A DNA stretch of 64,000 nt from Polyangium spumosum. GTDB lineage: Bacteria; Myxococcota_A; Polyangia; Polyangiales; Polyangiaceae. Positions 33,709-42,004 of this stretch are shown here, in pieces. The position numbers and the translations under genes were made by a program. The first letter of the stretch is position 1; the number at the start of each line of letters is the position of its first letter. The stretch is taken from NCBI RefSeq assembly GCF_009649845.1, contig NZ_WJIE01000010.1, positions 248,001 through 312,000 on the forward strand. The letters are read 5' to 3'. The notes below the pieces were generated by a model that saw nothing but the letters and a program-made list of their open reading frames with translations, was not told the origin of the DNA and did no database searches.

Positions 33709-34869
33709 ATGCGAGCAGCGACCGCGAGTATCGTGCACGAGGACGCGGAGCGGGCCGGGAGAGAGGTCATCGCCGAGCTGCTCGACGAGCTCGGCGGCAA
33801 GCCCGATCTCGTCCTCGTCTTCGCTTCGGCGCGTTACGAGCCAGAGGCCCTGCTCCGCGGGATCTGGAGCCGCTTGCCCGAGGGCGTCGAGCTCGCCGGC
33901 TGCTCGAGCTGCGCCGAGATCGGCGCGGAGGAGGCGCTCAGCGGCTCGGTCACCGTGATGGGGATCCAGCTCGGCTCGGTTTCGTGCGCCACGCTCGTCG
34001 TCGAGCATATCCAGGGCCGGAGCCGCGAGGCCGGGCGCGAGCTCGGGGAGCGCGCACGGAGCTTCGAGCCAGGGCTGCTCATCGTGCTGCCCGACGGCAT
34101 CGGGACCAACGGCGCGCAGTTGCTCGAAGGCCTGCAGGAGGTGGTCGGACGCCGCTTCCCCATCGTCGGCGGCGTCGCCGCGGACGAGCTCAGGTTCCAG
34201 AGGACCTGGGAGCTCCGCGGGCGGGAGGTCCTCCACGGCGGCGCGGTCGCGGTCGCGCTCAAGGGCGACATTTCGTTTTTCTCGGCCGCCAAGGGGGGAT
34301 GGCAGCCGGTCGGCGCCGCGCGGACGTGCACGCGCGTGGAGAACGGAACGCTGCTCCTCGAGCTCGATGGGAGACCCGCGCTCGGCATTTACAAGGATTT
34401 CCTCGGCGAGCGCGCGGCGAACCTGGAGACCGCCGGGATCGAGTTCCCGCTCGGCGTGGTGGGCGGGATGCCCGGCGATTATCAGATGTCCGACGAGCAG
34501 ATCCTGGTGGTGCGCGCGGTGCAGGGCGTGGACGAGGCGCGGCAGGGGCTCTTGCTCAGCGGCGAGATCCAGGAAGGGGCGCGGGTGCGGCTCACGCGCG
34601 GGACGAAGGAGGACCTCATCCAGAGCGCCGCGGGCGCCGTCGAGGAGGCCACGCGCGCGCTGCCGGGGGCGAGCCTCGCGCTCTTCTTCGATTGTGCAGG
34701 CCGGAAGGTGGTGCTCGGGCCGCGGTACAAGGACGAGGTCGAGGCGGCGTTCGCGCGGCTCGGGGACGTGCCGAGGATCGGGTTCTACACGTACGGCGAG
34801 CTCTCGCCCGTGCAGGGCGTGACCTTGCACCACGACGAGACGTTCACGATGATGCTCCTGAGGGCATAG
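33709..34869 (+). CDS. FIST-domain signal protein
   Basis: 386 aa, cytoplasmic. FIST_N (~20-220: ELLDELGGKPDLVLVFASARY, GVELAGCSSCAEIGAEEALS, PIVGGVAADELRFQ) and FIST_C (~230-380: ALGIYKDFLGE, GIEFPLGVVGG, CAGRKVVLG, FYTYGELSPV) are both complete. FIST proteins bind small ligands, possibly amino acids, and usually accompany signal transduction genes. GGAAGGAG precedes the ATG. It begins a two-gene operon with a STAS protein 2 nt downstream. The leader contains alternative stems around its ribosome-binding site. Confidence 0.92.
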   Translation: MRAATASIVHEDAERAGREVIAELLDELGGKPDLVLVFASARYEPEALLRGIWSRLPEGVELAGCSSCAEIGAEEALSGSVTVMGIQLGSVSCATLVVEHIQGRSREAGRELGERARSFEPGLLIVLPDGIGTNGAQLLEGLQEVVGRRFPIVGGVAADELRFQRTWELRGREVLHGGAVAVALKGDISFFSAAKGGWQPVGAARTCTRVENGTLLLELDGRPALGIYKDFLGERAANLETAGIEFPLGVVGGMPGDYQMSDEQILVVRAVQGVDEARQGLLLSGEIQEGARVRLTRGTKEDLIQSAAGAVEEATRALPGASLALFFDCAGRKVVLGPRYKDEVEAAFARLGDVPRIGFYTYGELSPVQGVTLHHDETFTMMLLRA

Positions 34870-34871
34870 GA

Positions 34872-35567
34872 GTGCGCTGCAGCCAGTGCGTGTTCGAGCG
34901 GGAAGGCGCAGGGGCGCCGCCGCTCCCGGAGTTCCTGGATCAATTCGCGTCGTGTGACGGCTGCCCGAAGCTCGCGGGGGCCGATCCGGTCGTCCTCTCG
35001 CTGTCGCAGCGGCTCCGCGAGGCCGGCCGGGCGCTGCGGAGAGCCGAGAGCCGGCTCCGGCAGCGAGAGCAGGAGCTCGCCGAGGAGCGCACGGCCCACG
35101 GCCGGTACGAGGCCCGCATGGCCGAGCTGGAGAGCCTCCACAAAGCGAGCACGACCGAGCTCGAAGCGCAGATCGCGCTCGCCGAGCGCCAGCGGGCCCA
35201 GATCGAGGAGCTGTCCACGCCGATGATCGACGTGGACGAAGGGGTCCTGGCGTTGCCGATCATCGGGGCGCTCGACGCGTGGCGCACGGCGAGCCTGACG
35301 GACGCGCTGCTCGCCGAGGTGCAGGCGCGGCGGGTGCGGCACGTGGTGCTCGATCTGACGGGGCTCCGGGAGGTGGACGCGGAGACGGCGGCGCTGCTCG
35401 TGCAGGTCTGCGCGGCCGTGCGCCTGCTCGGGGCCGAGGCGTGGCTGAGCGGGGTCCGCGGCGCCGTGGCGCAGGCCCTCGTCGAGATGGCAGGGGATCT
35501 GTCGGCGTTTTCGACGGTGCGGAGCGTGAAGGAGGTTATCCGGCGGTCTCGCGGGCTCGGTCGGTGA
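34872..35567 (+). CDS. Zinc-finger, coiled-coil STAS protein (RsbR-like), Thr sites missing
   Basis: 231 aa from GTG at 34872, 2 nt after the FIST stop. Two CxxC pairs near the N-terminus (RCSQCVF, SCDGCPKL) suggest a zinc site, a coiled coil spans ~45-105, and a STAS domain covers ~115-225 (PMIDVDEGVLALPIIGALDA, VVLDLTGLREVDAETAALLV). In B. subtilis RsbR proteins Thr residues equivalent to T171 and T205 are phosphorylated; here those places read VDA and AQAL, so both are Ala. It probably receives the FIST signal by binding. It overlaps the antisense ABC-F gene end by 32 bp. Confidence 0.88.
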   Translation: MRCSQCVFEREGAGAPPLPEFLDQFASCDGCPKLAGADPVVLSLSQRLREAGRALRRAESRLRQREQELAEERTAHGRYEARMAELESLHKASTTELEAQIALAERQRAQIEELSTPMIDVDEGVLALPIIGALDAWRTASLTDALLAEVQARRVRHVVLDLTGLREVDAETAALLVQVCAAVRLLGAEAWLSGVRGAVAQALVEMAGDLSAFSTVRSVKEVIRRSRGLGR

Positions 35568-37056
35568 GGAGGACCCGGCCTCCCTCGATGCGCCACACCG
35601 TATTCGTCGCGCGCCGAGCGAACGAGGCGTCGTGGCTGACCATCACGATCGCCCCCGGATACCCTTCCAGGGCGCGCTCCAGCCGCTCCAGCGAGGGCAG
35701 GTCGAGGTGGTTCTCGGGCTCGTCGAGCAGGAGCGCCGAGGCCCTCCGGCCGAGGCCGAGCGCGATGGCGAGCTTGCGCGCCTCGCCCGGAGAAGGCTCG
35801 GCGGAGGCGAGCAGCCGCTCCGGATCCGTGCCCAGCGTGGCCACGAGCGAGAGGGCGCGCCCGCGCGCCTCGGGGCCGAGGGCGCGGACCTCCTCGAGCA
35901 GCGCCCGACGCGCGTCGGCCGGGAGATCCTGCGGCAGGTAGAGGACCTTTTCGCGCGGAACCTGGGCTCGGGACGAGAGCGCGCGGAGGAGCGTGCTCTT
36001 GCCCGCGCCATTCCGGCCCTCGATCCGGATGCGGCCGTCCCGCGGGACGGAGAGGCGCACGTCGCGGAGCAGCTCGGCCTCGCCCGCGCGAAGGACGGGC
36101 AGATCGAGGAGGAAGGGCCAGGCCTGCGTCGGGCGCTCCCAGCCGACGTAGATGTCGCCGCCGAGCTCCTTCTCGACGTGGTGCCGCTGGAGCTCGGCGA
36201 CCGCCCGCTCGTGCTCGCCCCGCGCCACGCCGACCGTGCGCCCGGCGCGTTTCTCCGCGGAGCCGATCGCGAACTTCCGGAGCATGCCCCGGGCGTCGTG
36301 ATCGTTCTTGTCCTTCATCTGCGTGCGCATGCTCCGCGCCGCGTCGATGGAGGCGTGCTCTCGCCGCGCCTCGGCGAGCTTACGCGCGGCGCGCCGCTCC
36401 TCGCCTTTCGCCGCCTCGCGCTCGCCCCGCGCGTGGGCCGCCTCCGCCTCCCAGGCGGCGCGCGCGTCGGCATATCGGCCGCGGTAGACGTGCACGCGGC
36501 GCTGATGAATCCGCAGCGTGGTCGTGGTGAGCGCGTCGAGCAGATGCCGATCGTGCGAGACCAGGACACCGACGCCGTCGAAGCGGCGCAGGGCCCCGAG
36601 CAAGAGCTTCTTGGCCTCGGCATCGAGGTGGTTCGCCGGCTCGTCGAGCAGGAGGATCTCCGGCGCCTCGGCGAGCGCCGCGCCGATCTGCCAGCGCTTG
36701 CGTTCGCCGGGCGAGAGCGTCGGCCAGCGCTCGAGGTCCTCGGCCGAGAGCTCGAGCCGCGCGCGCAGGGCGGCGGCCTCGCCGTCGGGATCCTCGGCGA
36801 AACGAAGGATCACGTCGGAGAGCGCGTCGACGGTCTGCGGGCAGAGGACCACGCGCGCGCCCGGCGGATCACGCCGCACGTGGCCGCGCTCGGGCTTCAG
36901 CGTGCCCGCGAAGAGGCCGAGCAGCGTGGTCTTCCCCGCGCCGTTTTCGCCGACGATCCCGGTCCAACCCGGGCCGAGGTGCAGCTCGACGTCCTCGAGG
37001 AGCGACACGGCGCTCCCATGGGAAAACGCCACGCGCAGCGCATGAAGCGATATCAT
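35536..37056 (-). CDS. ABC-F ATPase
   Basis: 506 aa with two ABC domains and no membrane span. Domain 1: Walker A GENGAGKTT near 37, signature LSPGERKRWQIG, Walker B ILLLDEPANHLD. Domain 2: GRNGAGKST, EPSPGEARKLAI, LLLDEPENHLD. A charged linker of ~90 residues between them (EREAAKGEERRAARKLAEAR onward) would reach the ribosomal E site to P site. ABC-F proteins rescue ribosomes or confer resistance to antibiotics that bind the peptidyl transferase centre. AGGAGA precedes the ATG at 37056. The structured leader fits resistance-type regulation. Confidence 0.9.
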   Translation of the reverse strand: MISLHALRVAFSHGSAVSLLEDVELHLGPGWTGIVGENGAGKTTLLGLFAGTLKPERGHVRRDPPGARVVLCPQTVDALSDVILRFAEDPDGEAAALRARLELSAEDLERWPTLSPGERKRWQIGAALAEAPEILLLDEPANHLDAEAKKLLLGALRRFDGVGVLVSHDRHLLDALTTTTLRIHQRRVHVYRGRYADARAAWEAEAAHARGEREAAKGEERRAARKLAEARREHASIDAARSMRTQMKDKNDHDARGMLRKFAIGSAEKRAGRTVGVARGEHERAVAELQRHHVEKELGGDIYVGWERPTQAWPFLLDLPVLRAGEAELLRDVRLSVPRDGRIRIEGRNGAGKSTLLRALSSRAQVPREKVLYLPQDLPADARRALLEEVRALGPEARGRALSLVATLGTDPERLLASAEPSPGEARKLAIALGLGRRASALLLDEPENHLDLPSLERLERALEGYPGAIVMVSHDASFARRATNTVWRIEGGRVLLTDRARETAG

Positions 37057-37062
37057 ATGTTC

Positions 37063-37158
37063 TCCTGAATCTGGGCCGGCGCTCCCGATGCGGTTTCCGC
37101 ATTTCGTCGGGCAGGGCGCCGGGCGTCACGGCACGTTCACGGACGGCTGGATTCAGGA
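37063..37158 (-). promoter_or_regulatory. Structured leader of the ABC-F gene
   Basis: In the minus-strand transcript TCCTGAATC (37158-37150) pairs perfectly with GATTCAGGA (37071-37063), which holds the AGGA of the ribosome-binding site. Between them lies a strong hairpin at 37120-37078, with loop-closing ATGCGG/CCGCAT and GC-rich outer pairs. A short upstream ORF starts at the ATG inside this hairpin (MRKPHRERRPRFRR) and runs through the ribosome-binding site, out of frame with the ABC-F gene. Attenuators of this type control many ABC-F resistance genes. Confidence 0.5.
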
Positions 37159-37295
37159 AAACAGGCGCAAGGGCGTGGTCCTCCGGAGGGGCGAGCAGGT
37201 TAGCAGCCTGCTTCTCCCTCGCAAGAATGAATTTCCGGCTGTACGCTCGCGTTCGTCCGCCAGCGCGGACACATCTGCTTCATCGAGGAGGAAAG

Positions 37296-38192
37296 ATGCT
37301 CTTACGATCCACGGCCCTGACACTCACCCTGACCACATCGCTCCTTTTGACCGGCGCCACGATCGGCTGCAGCGGAGGCGGCGGAGATCCCAGCGGCAGC
37401 GCGGGGAACGGGAGCTCGTCCTCCGGAGGGCAGGGCGGGATGGGCCAGGGCGGGATGGGCCAGGGCGGGATGGGCCAGGGCGGCGAGGGTGGCATCATCT
37501 TCGTCGGCTCGGGCGGCTCGGGCGGCGGCGGAGGCGCGGGCGGCAACTGCACGCCGGAGCTCGTGGGTATCGTGCGCGATTTCAGGGGCTACCCGAACGG
37601 TCACCCCGATTTCGAGCATTTCGGCGGCGACGGGTACAAGGGCCTCGTGAAGTTCGACCTCGGGCCCGACAAGAAGCCCGTCTACGCCCCGGAGGGGCCC
37701 ACGCCGCACTCGACGGGCGCGGCCGAGTTCGACCAGTGGTACCGCGACGTGGAGGGCGTGAACATGTCGATGCCCTTCCAGGTCACGCTGACCGAGGACC
37801 CGGCGACGGGCATCGCGACCTTCGAGAGCAACGCGTTTTTCCCGATCGACGACCAGCTCTTCGGCAACGAGGGCTTCGACCACAACTACGGGTTCACGTA
37901 CGAGCTGCACATGACCTTCAAGTACCAGGGCGGCGAGACGTTCGCGTTCAGCGGCGACGACGACCTCTGGGTCTTCGTGAACAACCGCCTCGCCATCGAT
38001 CTCGGCGGCCTGCACCCGCCGCAGAGCGACACGCTGAACCTGGACGCGAAGGCCGCAGAGCTCGGGATCGTCCCCGGCAACGAGTACGCGCTCGACTTCT
38101 TCCACGCCGAGCGCCACAGCACGGGGTCGAACTTCAAGATCCAGTCGACTCTGAGCTTCACGAACTGCGATCCGATCATCATCCCGAAGTGA
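37296..38192 (+). CDS. Fibro-slime (PA14-like) lipoprotein
   Basis: 298 aa. The lipoprotein signal ends GATIGCSGG; a long Gly/Ser linker with repeated GGMGQ follows to about residue 80. Residues ~90-295 form a fibro-slime domain (GIVRDFRGYPNGHPDFEHFG, TYELHMTFKYQGGETFAFSG, DDDLWVFVNNRLAIDLGGLH, DFFHAERHSTGSNFKIQSTL), a PA14-related, calcium- or carbohydrate-binding fold common in myxobacterial surface proteins. GAGGAGGAAAG precedes the ATG. The end overlaps the antisense gene at 38179 by 14 bp. Confidence 0.9.
   Translation: MLLRSTALTLTLTTSLLLTGATIGCSGGGGDPSGSAGNGSSSSGGQGGMGQGGMGQGGMGQGGEGGIIFVGSGGSGGGGGAGGNCTPELVGIVRDFRGYPNGHPDFEHFGGDGYKGLVKFDLGPDKKPVYAPEGPTPHSTGAAEFDQWYRDVEGVNMSMPFQVTLTEDPATGIATFESNAFFPIDDQLFGNEGFDHNYGFTYELHMTFKYQGGETFAFSGDDDLWVFVNNRLAIDLGGLHPPQSDTLNLDAKAAELGIVPGNEYALDFFHAERHSTGSNFKIQSTLSFTNCDPIIIPK
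37431..37480 (+). repeat. 15-bp in-frame tandem repeat in the fibro-slime linker
   Basis: CAGGGCGGGATGGGC is repeated exactly three times from 37431 to 37475 and then partially, encoding GQGGM in series. It lies in the flexible linker, so copy number could vary without harming the folded domain. Confidence 0.85.
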
Positions 38193-38637
38193 CGCGCGCC
38201 CGGGGCCTCGCCTGCGACGCGGGGCCGAGCTCGGCCCGCGTGGCATTCACCCACGCGAGGGCCTCGGCCTCCTCGTCGAAGAAGGCCGCCCGGAACTTGT
38301 CCTCGCCATAAAAGAGCCCGAGCGCCTTCGTGAAGAGCACCATGAGCGCGCGCATGTAGGCGCTCGCGCCGACGAACGCGATACCCGCGATATGGATCGA
38401 CCTCGTATCCGCCGCCGCCGCCTTGCGCGTGGCCGGGCCCACGGCGTCGAGGTTCGTCACGTCGGCGATGACGAAATACCGCGCGTCGCCGACGAGCTCG
38501 TCCGACCACTGGAAGAGCGCGTCGATCACCTCGGCGCTCGCCGTGCCCACCCACCGGACGCGGACGAGGTCCGGAGGAAAGAAGCGCGCGTGGTGAGGGC
38601 CGATTTCCAGGGTCAGCTTTTGCTCGATGTCCATCAT
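38179..38637 (-). CDS. SpoIIAA-like (STAS-superfamily) protein
   Basis: 152 aa, cytoplasmic. It resembles the SpoIIAA-like/STAS fold: LEIGPHHARFFPPDLVRVRW, then FVIADVTNLDAVGPATRK, then a long helix with HIAGIAFVGASAYMRALMVL and a C-terminal helix. Ser/Thr phosphorylation sites of canonical anti-anti-sigma factors are not obvious. ATG at 38637 sits after GGAG with 8-9 nt spacing. It is divergent from the PAS-PAS-STAS gene at 38798, separated by 160 nt. Confidence 0.78.
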   Translation of the reverse strand: MMDIEQKLTLEIGPHHARFFPPDLVRVRWVGTASAEVIDALFQWSDELVGDARYFVIADVTNLDAVGPATRKAAAADTRSIHIAGIAFVGASAYMRALMVLFTKALGLFYGEDKFRAAFFDEEAEALAWVNATRAELGPASQARPRARVTSG

Positions 38638-38797
38638 GTCCGGGCTCCAGAGGGCGCGCATCCTCGCACATCTCGGCCCCTCGGGTCCTCGAATGAGAAC
38701 GCGCGTGATCGGCCCTCAGGAATCCCCCTACGGACATCCCCTGACGTCGCGGGAACCATGGTAGAGTCCCCCGAACGTACCTCCAGGGACCCTGCGG

Positions 38798-40066
38798 ATG
38801 AACGTCGACCCCATCATCGGTGAGCTCCGGGACGAGAACGAGGCGCTCCGGCAGCGTGTGGCGCGCCTCGAGCGGGAGCGCGACGCGGCGAAGCTTTCGC
38901 TCGACGCGCAGAGGAAGGAGGCCACGACCGTCAACGCGATTTTCCGCGTCCTGCCGGACCTCTTCTTCCGGATGGAGAAGGACACGACGATCGTCGATTA
39001 CCGGGCCCGGTCGGACAGCTCCCTGTACGTCCCCCCCGAGACGTTCCTCGGCAAGCGGATGACGGACCTGTTACCGCCGGAGGTGAGCGCCCACCTGGAG
39101 CGCGTTTTCCAGGAGGCGCTGGAGAGCGGGAAAGTGCGGGAGACCGAGTATTCACTCCCGATGGGCCCATCCGTGGAATGGTACGAGGCGCGTGTCGTCC
39201 CGCTGGAGGGTGAGCAGCTCGTGATGCTGGTACGCCAGACGACGGAGCAGCACCGCAACCGGGAGGCATTGAAGCGGCGAACCGACGAGCTGGAAGAATC
39301 GCTGCGCTCCGTCCGGCTCTTCCGCGCGCTCGCCGACAATGCGCCGACCGCCATCGCGGTGACGCAGGTGGGGAAGGAGCCGGTGTATTCGAACGACGCC
39401 TGGCGCGCGCTCTTCGGCGCGGCCGATGGTTATGCCGGCGTCGACGTCGCCGCATTCGTGGCCGAGGGCCGCGCGGCCGTGCAGCGCGAGCGAGGCCCAG
39501 GGGAGTGCGGCGCGCTCGGGGCGTTCCGGCGGGCCGACGGCTCGATCTTCCACGGGCACCTGACGGAGTTCACCTTGCACGAGGACGGCGGGCCGTCCCA
39601 CGAGGCGTTCATCCTCACCGACGTGACGGCCACGCTCGCCGCCGAGGAGGAGCGGCGGGCGCTCGCAGAGCAGGTCATCGCGGCCCAACGCGAGGCGCTA
39701 CGCGCGCTCTCCACGCCGCTCGTGCCGATCGCCCGGCACGTCGTCGCGGTCCCGCTGATCGGCAGCGTGAACGCCGAGCGCGCCGAGCGGCTGCTCGAGG
39801 TGTTGCTCGACGGCGTCGCGCAGCGCGGCGCCTCGGTGGTGCTGCTCGACGTGACCGGCGTCCCGCACGTGGACAACGACGCCGCCGACGCCATCACCCG
39901 CGCCGCGCGCGCCGTCGGCCTGCTCGGGGCCGAGCTCGTGTTGACCGGCGTGGGCCGCGACGTCGCGCGGACCCTCGTCGAGCTCGGCGCGGATCTCCGC
40001 GGGCTCGTGACGCTCGGCAGCCTCGAGCAGGGCATCGCGTACGGGATCGGCAAGAAGAAGCGCTGA
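38798..40066 (+). CDS. PAS-PAS-STAS RsbR-like stressosome protein
   Basis: 422 aa. A short coiled coil (1-42) is followed by two PAS domains (~45-150, FRVLPDLFFRMEKDTTIVDY; ~175-285, ADNAPTAIAVTQVGKEPVYS) and a C-terminal STAS domain (~310-415, VVLLDVTGVPHVDNDAADAI). Compared with B. subtilis RsbR proteins, the T171 equivalent is Asn (HVDN) but the T205 equivalent is kept (DVARTLVELG). The PAS domains may bind a cofactor or only fold. It probably joins a stressosome-like complex; no RsbS/RsbT gene is in the window. Confidence 0.9.
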   Translation: MNVDPIIGELRDENEALRQRVARLERERDAAKLSLDAQRKEATTVNAIFRVLPDLFFRMEKDTTIVDYRARSDSSLYVPPETFLGKRMTDLLPPEVSAHLERVFQEALESGKVRETEYSLPMGPSVEWYEARVVPLEGEQLVMLVRQTTEQHRNREALKRRTDELEESLRSVRLFRALADNAPTAIAVTQVGKEPVYSNDAWRALFGAADGYAGVDVAAFVAEGRAAVQRERGPGECGALGAFRRADGSIFHGHLTEFTLHEDGGPSHEAFILTDVTATLAAEEERRALAEQVIAAQREALRALSTPLVPIARHVVAVPLIGSVNAERAERLLEVLLDGVAQRGASVVLLDVTGVPHVDNDAADAITRAARAVGLLGAELVLTGVGRDVARTLVELGADLRGLVTLGSLEQGIAYGIGKKKR

Positions 40067-40135
40067 CGCCCGGCGCGCGGGGCGCGTGGTGGGGCTTCCC
40101 GCCGGGCGCGGCTCTGGTACAAGGTTTTTCCCGTG

Positions 40136-41212
40136 ATGAACCGCTCTTCTCTGCTCACCGTCGCCGCGACGCTGGCCTCCTTCACCGCCGCGGGCTGCTT
40201 CTTCAACCCCTACGCAGGCATGACCGGGCTCGATCCCGAGGCGATCCAGGCGCAACAAGCGCAGGCGATGGCCGAAGCGCAGGCGCAAAACGACGCGCAG
40301 ATCCTCGCGCAGCTCGAGGAGTCACGCGCGGCCGTGAAGGCGAGCCCGGGCGACATGAACGCGGCGCGGGTGCTCGCCCAGCGCGTGGGGGCCTGTTTCC
40401 TCCTCGGGCTCGTCGAGCGAAAGAAGGTCGACGGCGAGGCGGCGATCGCCGAGGTGGACGCGGCGCTCGAAGAGGCGACCCGGAAGCACCCCGACCAGAA
40501 GGCCGAGGCGCTCTCGTCGAAGGGGATCCTGTTCGTCCACGCGAAGCGCAACAAGGAGGCGATCGAGACGCTCGAAGCCTCGATGGCGGCGCGGCCGACG
40601 GTGCTCGCGTGCGTGCCGCTCATCAAGGAGCTCGACGACGCCGGGCGATCGAGCGAGGTCGTCGGCCATTGCAAGAAGGCGCGGCCGGCGGCGCGGGACG
40701 ACGAGGATCGTTACACGCTGCTCGATAGCTGCCTCCGGCACTCGCACGGCGGCGCGGCGGAGCAGGGGCTCGCGTGGGCCGGCAAGGCGGACATCGATTT
40801 CTACAACCAGAGGACGGACGAGATCGTCCAGCAAAACGCGGCGCACCGGGCCGAGCAGGAGGCGCACTCGGCGCAGATGCGCGCGGACTTCGACGCGAGC
40901 CGGAGGCGCGCAGAGGAGGAGCGCGCCGCGCGGGCGGGGGCGCCGAGCTCGGGAGGCGGCGGCGGTACGTACTCGCTCCGGCTGCACAATAGCTGCTCGC
41001 GGACGGTGAAATTGTTCTTCGGGGACAACCCGAAGTTCGGCAGCGGGACGCGGACGTCGCTCGGCTCGAACACGACGTCGTCGTACTCGGGCGGAGCGCC
41101 GAAGACGGTATGGATCGTGGACGATCGGGATCAGGGTATCTCGAGCTTCGTGGCGAGCGGATCACAATCGATGCAGATCACGTCGAGCTGCTCCGGGTTC
41201 TCGACGTACTGA
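40136..41212 (+). CDS. TPR-like lipoprotein, unknown function
   Basis: 358 aa from ATG at 40136; a GTG codon at 40133 directly precedes it. The lipoprotein signal ends SFTAAGCFF. Residues ~30-230 are helical with TPR-like spacing (DMNAARVLAQRVGACFLLGL, KAEALSSKGILFVHAKRNKE). After a charged coiled coil and Gly linker, the C-terminal ~75 residues form a beta domain with three Cys (SLRLHNSCSRTVKLFFGD to TSSCSGFSTY), similar to a secreted surface domain. The end overlaps the antisense DUF2243 gene by 35 bp. Confidence 0.78.
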   Translation: MNRSSLLTVAATLASFTAAGCFFNPYAGMTGLDPEAIQAQQAQAMAEAQAQNDAQILAQLEESRAAVKASPGDMNAARVLAQRVGACFLLGLVERKKVDGEAAIAEVDAALEEATRKHPDQKAEALSSKGILFVHAKRNKEAIETLEASMAARPTVLACVPLIKELDDAGRSSEVVGHCKKARPAARDDEDRYTLLDSCLRHSHGGAAEQGLAWAGKADIDFYNQRTDEIVQQNAAHRAEQEAHSAQMRADFDASRRRAEEERAARAGAPSSGGGGGTYSLRLHNSCSRTVKLFFGDNPKFGSGTRTSLGSNTTSSYSGGAPKTVWIVDDRDQGISSFVASGSQSMQITSSCSGFSTY

Positions 41213-41678
41213 GCGCGCGCCGCCCCATTCGAATCAGCAGCCATCCGAGGCCGCCGAGCACGAGGCCCGAGACCAGAAAGCCGATGTCCCAGGCGAGCTC
41301 GTTCGGGCCCGGCTTGACGTGGTGGATGCCGAAGAGCTGATGGTCGATGAGGCCCTCCACGAAATTGAAGAGCCCCCAGCCGAGCGACAGCGCGCCCACG
41401 AAGGTCGGCGTCGATCGGGGCGCGGTGTCCTCCTTGAAGCCACGCCAGAGAAGGCCGAGGCCGATCGCGGTCGTCACCCAGGTGACGGCGTGGAAGACGC
41501 CGTCGAAGACCATGTTCACCTTCATGTCCCGGAGGTTCGTCGGCGGCAGGATCGACGAGAGCATGTTGTGCCATTGCAGGATCTGGTGGAAGACGATGCC
41601 GTCCACGAACCCGCCGAGCCCGACGCCGAGGAGGACCCCCGCCGCGACGAGGCCCCCGTCTTTTTGAACTCGTTCCAT
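41178..41678 (-). CDS. DUF2243 membrane protein
   Basis: 166 aa with four hydrophobic helices. The DUF2243 signature GFVDGIVFHQILQWHNMLSS lies near the N-terminus; other conserved parts are FDGVFHAVTWVTTAIGLGLL and FNFVEGLIDHQLFGIHHVKP. DUF2243 proteins are often near cytochrome oxidase assembly genes and contain conserved His residues that may bind metal. ATG at 41678; GTG at 41687 is an alternative with a tighter ribosome-binding site. It begins 5 nt after the CPDC gene stop. Confidence 0.88.
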   Translation of the reverse strand: MERVQKDGGLVAAGVLLGVGLGGFVDGIVFHQILQWHNMLSSILPPTNLRDMKVNMVFDGVFHAVTWVTTAIGLGLLWRGFKEDTAPRSTPTFVGALSLGWGLFNFVEGLIDHQLFGIHHVKPGPNELAWDIGFLVSGLVLGGLGWLLIRMGRRALSTSRTRSSST

Positions 41679-41683
41679 GTGGT

Positions 41684-41914
41684 TCACCCGTCCTTTCCGA
41701 TTCCCGCGTTTCGCCCGCGCCCGTGAAAAAGGAACGCCACGAGCCAGACGACCAGGAAGGGGAGGAGCAGGAGAGCGAGGTGGGCCAACGTGTCCGGATC
41801 CTCCCGGATGAACGCGCGCGTCCGCCGCGCGAGCGGGCAGTCGGGGCACGCGATCACGAGGGCAGGGCGCGCTGTGACGAGGCAGGCGAGCACGAGGGCC
41901 ACGGTCGCTGGCAT
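41684..41914 (-). CDS. Small CxxC membrane protein partner of DUF2243
   Basis: 76 aa. An N-terminal hydrophobic helix (signal or anchor) leads to IACPDCPLARRTRAFIRED with a CPDC motif, and a second helix (LALLLLPFLVVWLVAFLFHG) ends the protein. The CPDC may bind metal or act in disulphide chemistry. It lies 5 nt upstream of DUF2243 on the same strand, so the two are probably one operon. The start at 41914 lacks a strong ribosome-binding site. Confidence 0.65.
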   Translation of the reverse strand: MPATVALVLACLVTARPALVIACPDCPLARRTRAFIREDPDTLAHLALLLLPFLVVWLVAFLFHGRGRNAGIGKDG

Positions 41915-42004
41915 GCGCCCCGAGGTTGCAACGGCGGTGCCCGCCCCGCCGTCGCCGGAGCCGGAAAGGAGCGCGAGGCCCGAGACCTCGTGTACAATCA
42001 GCGC

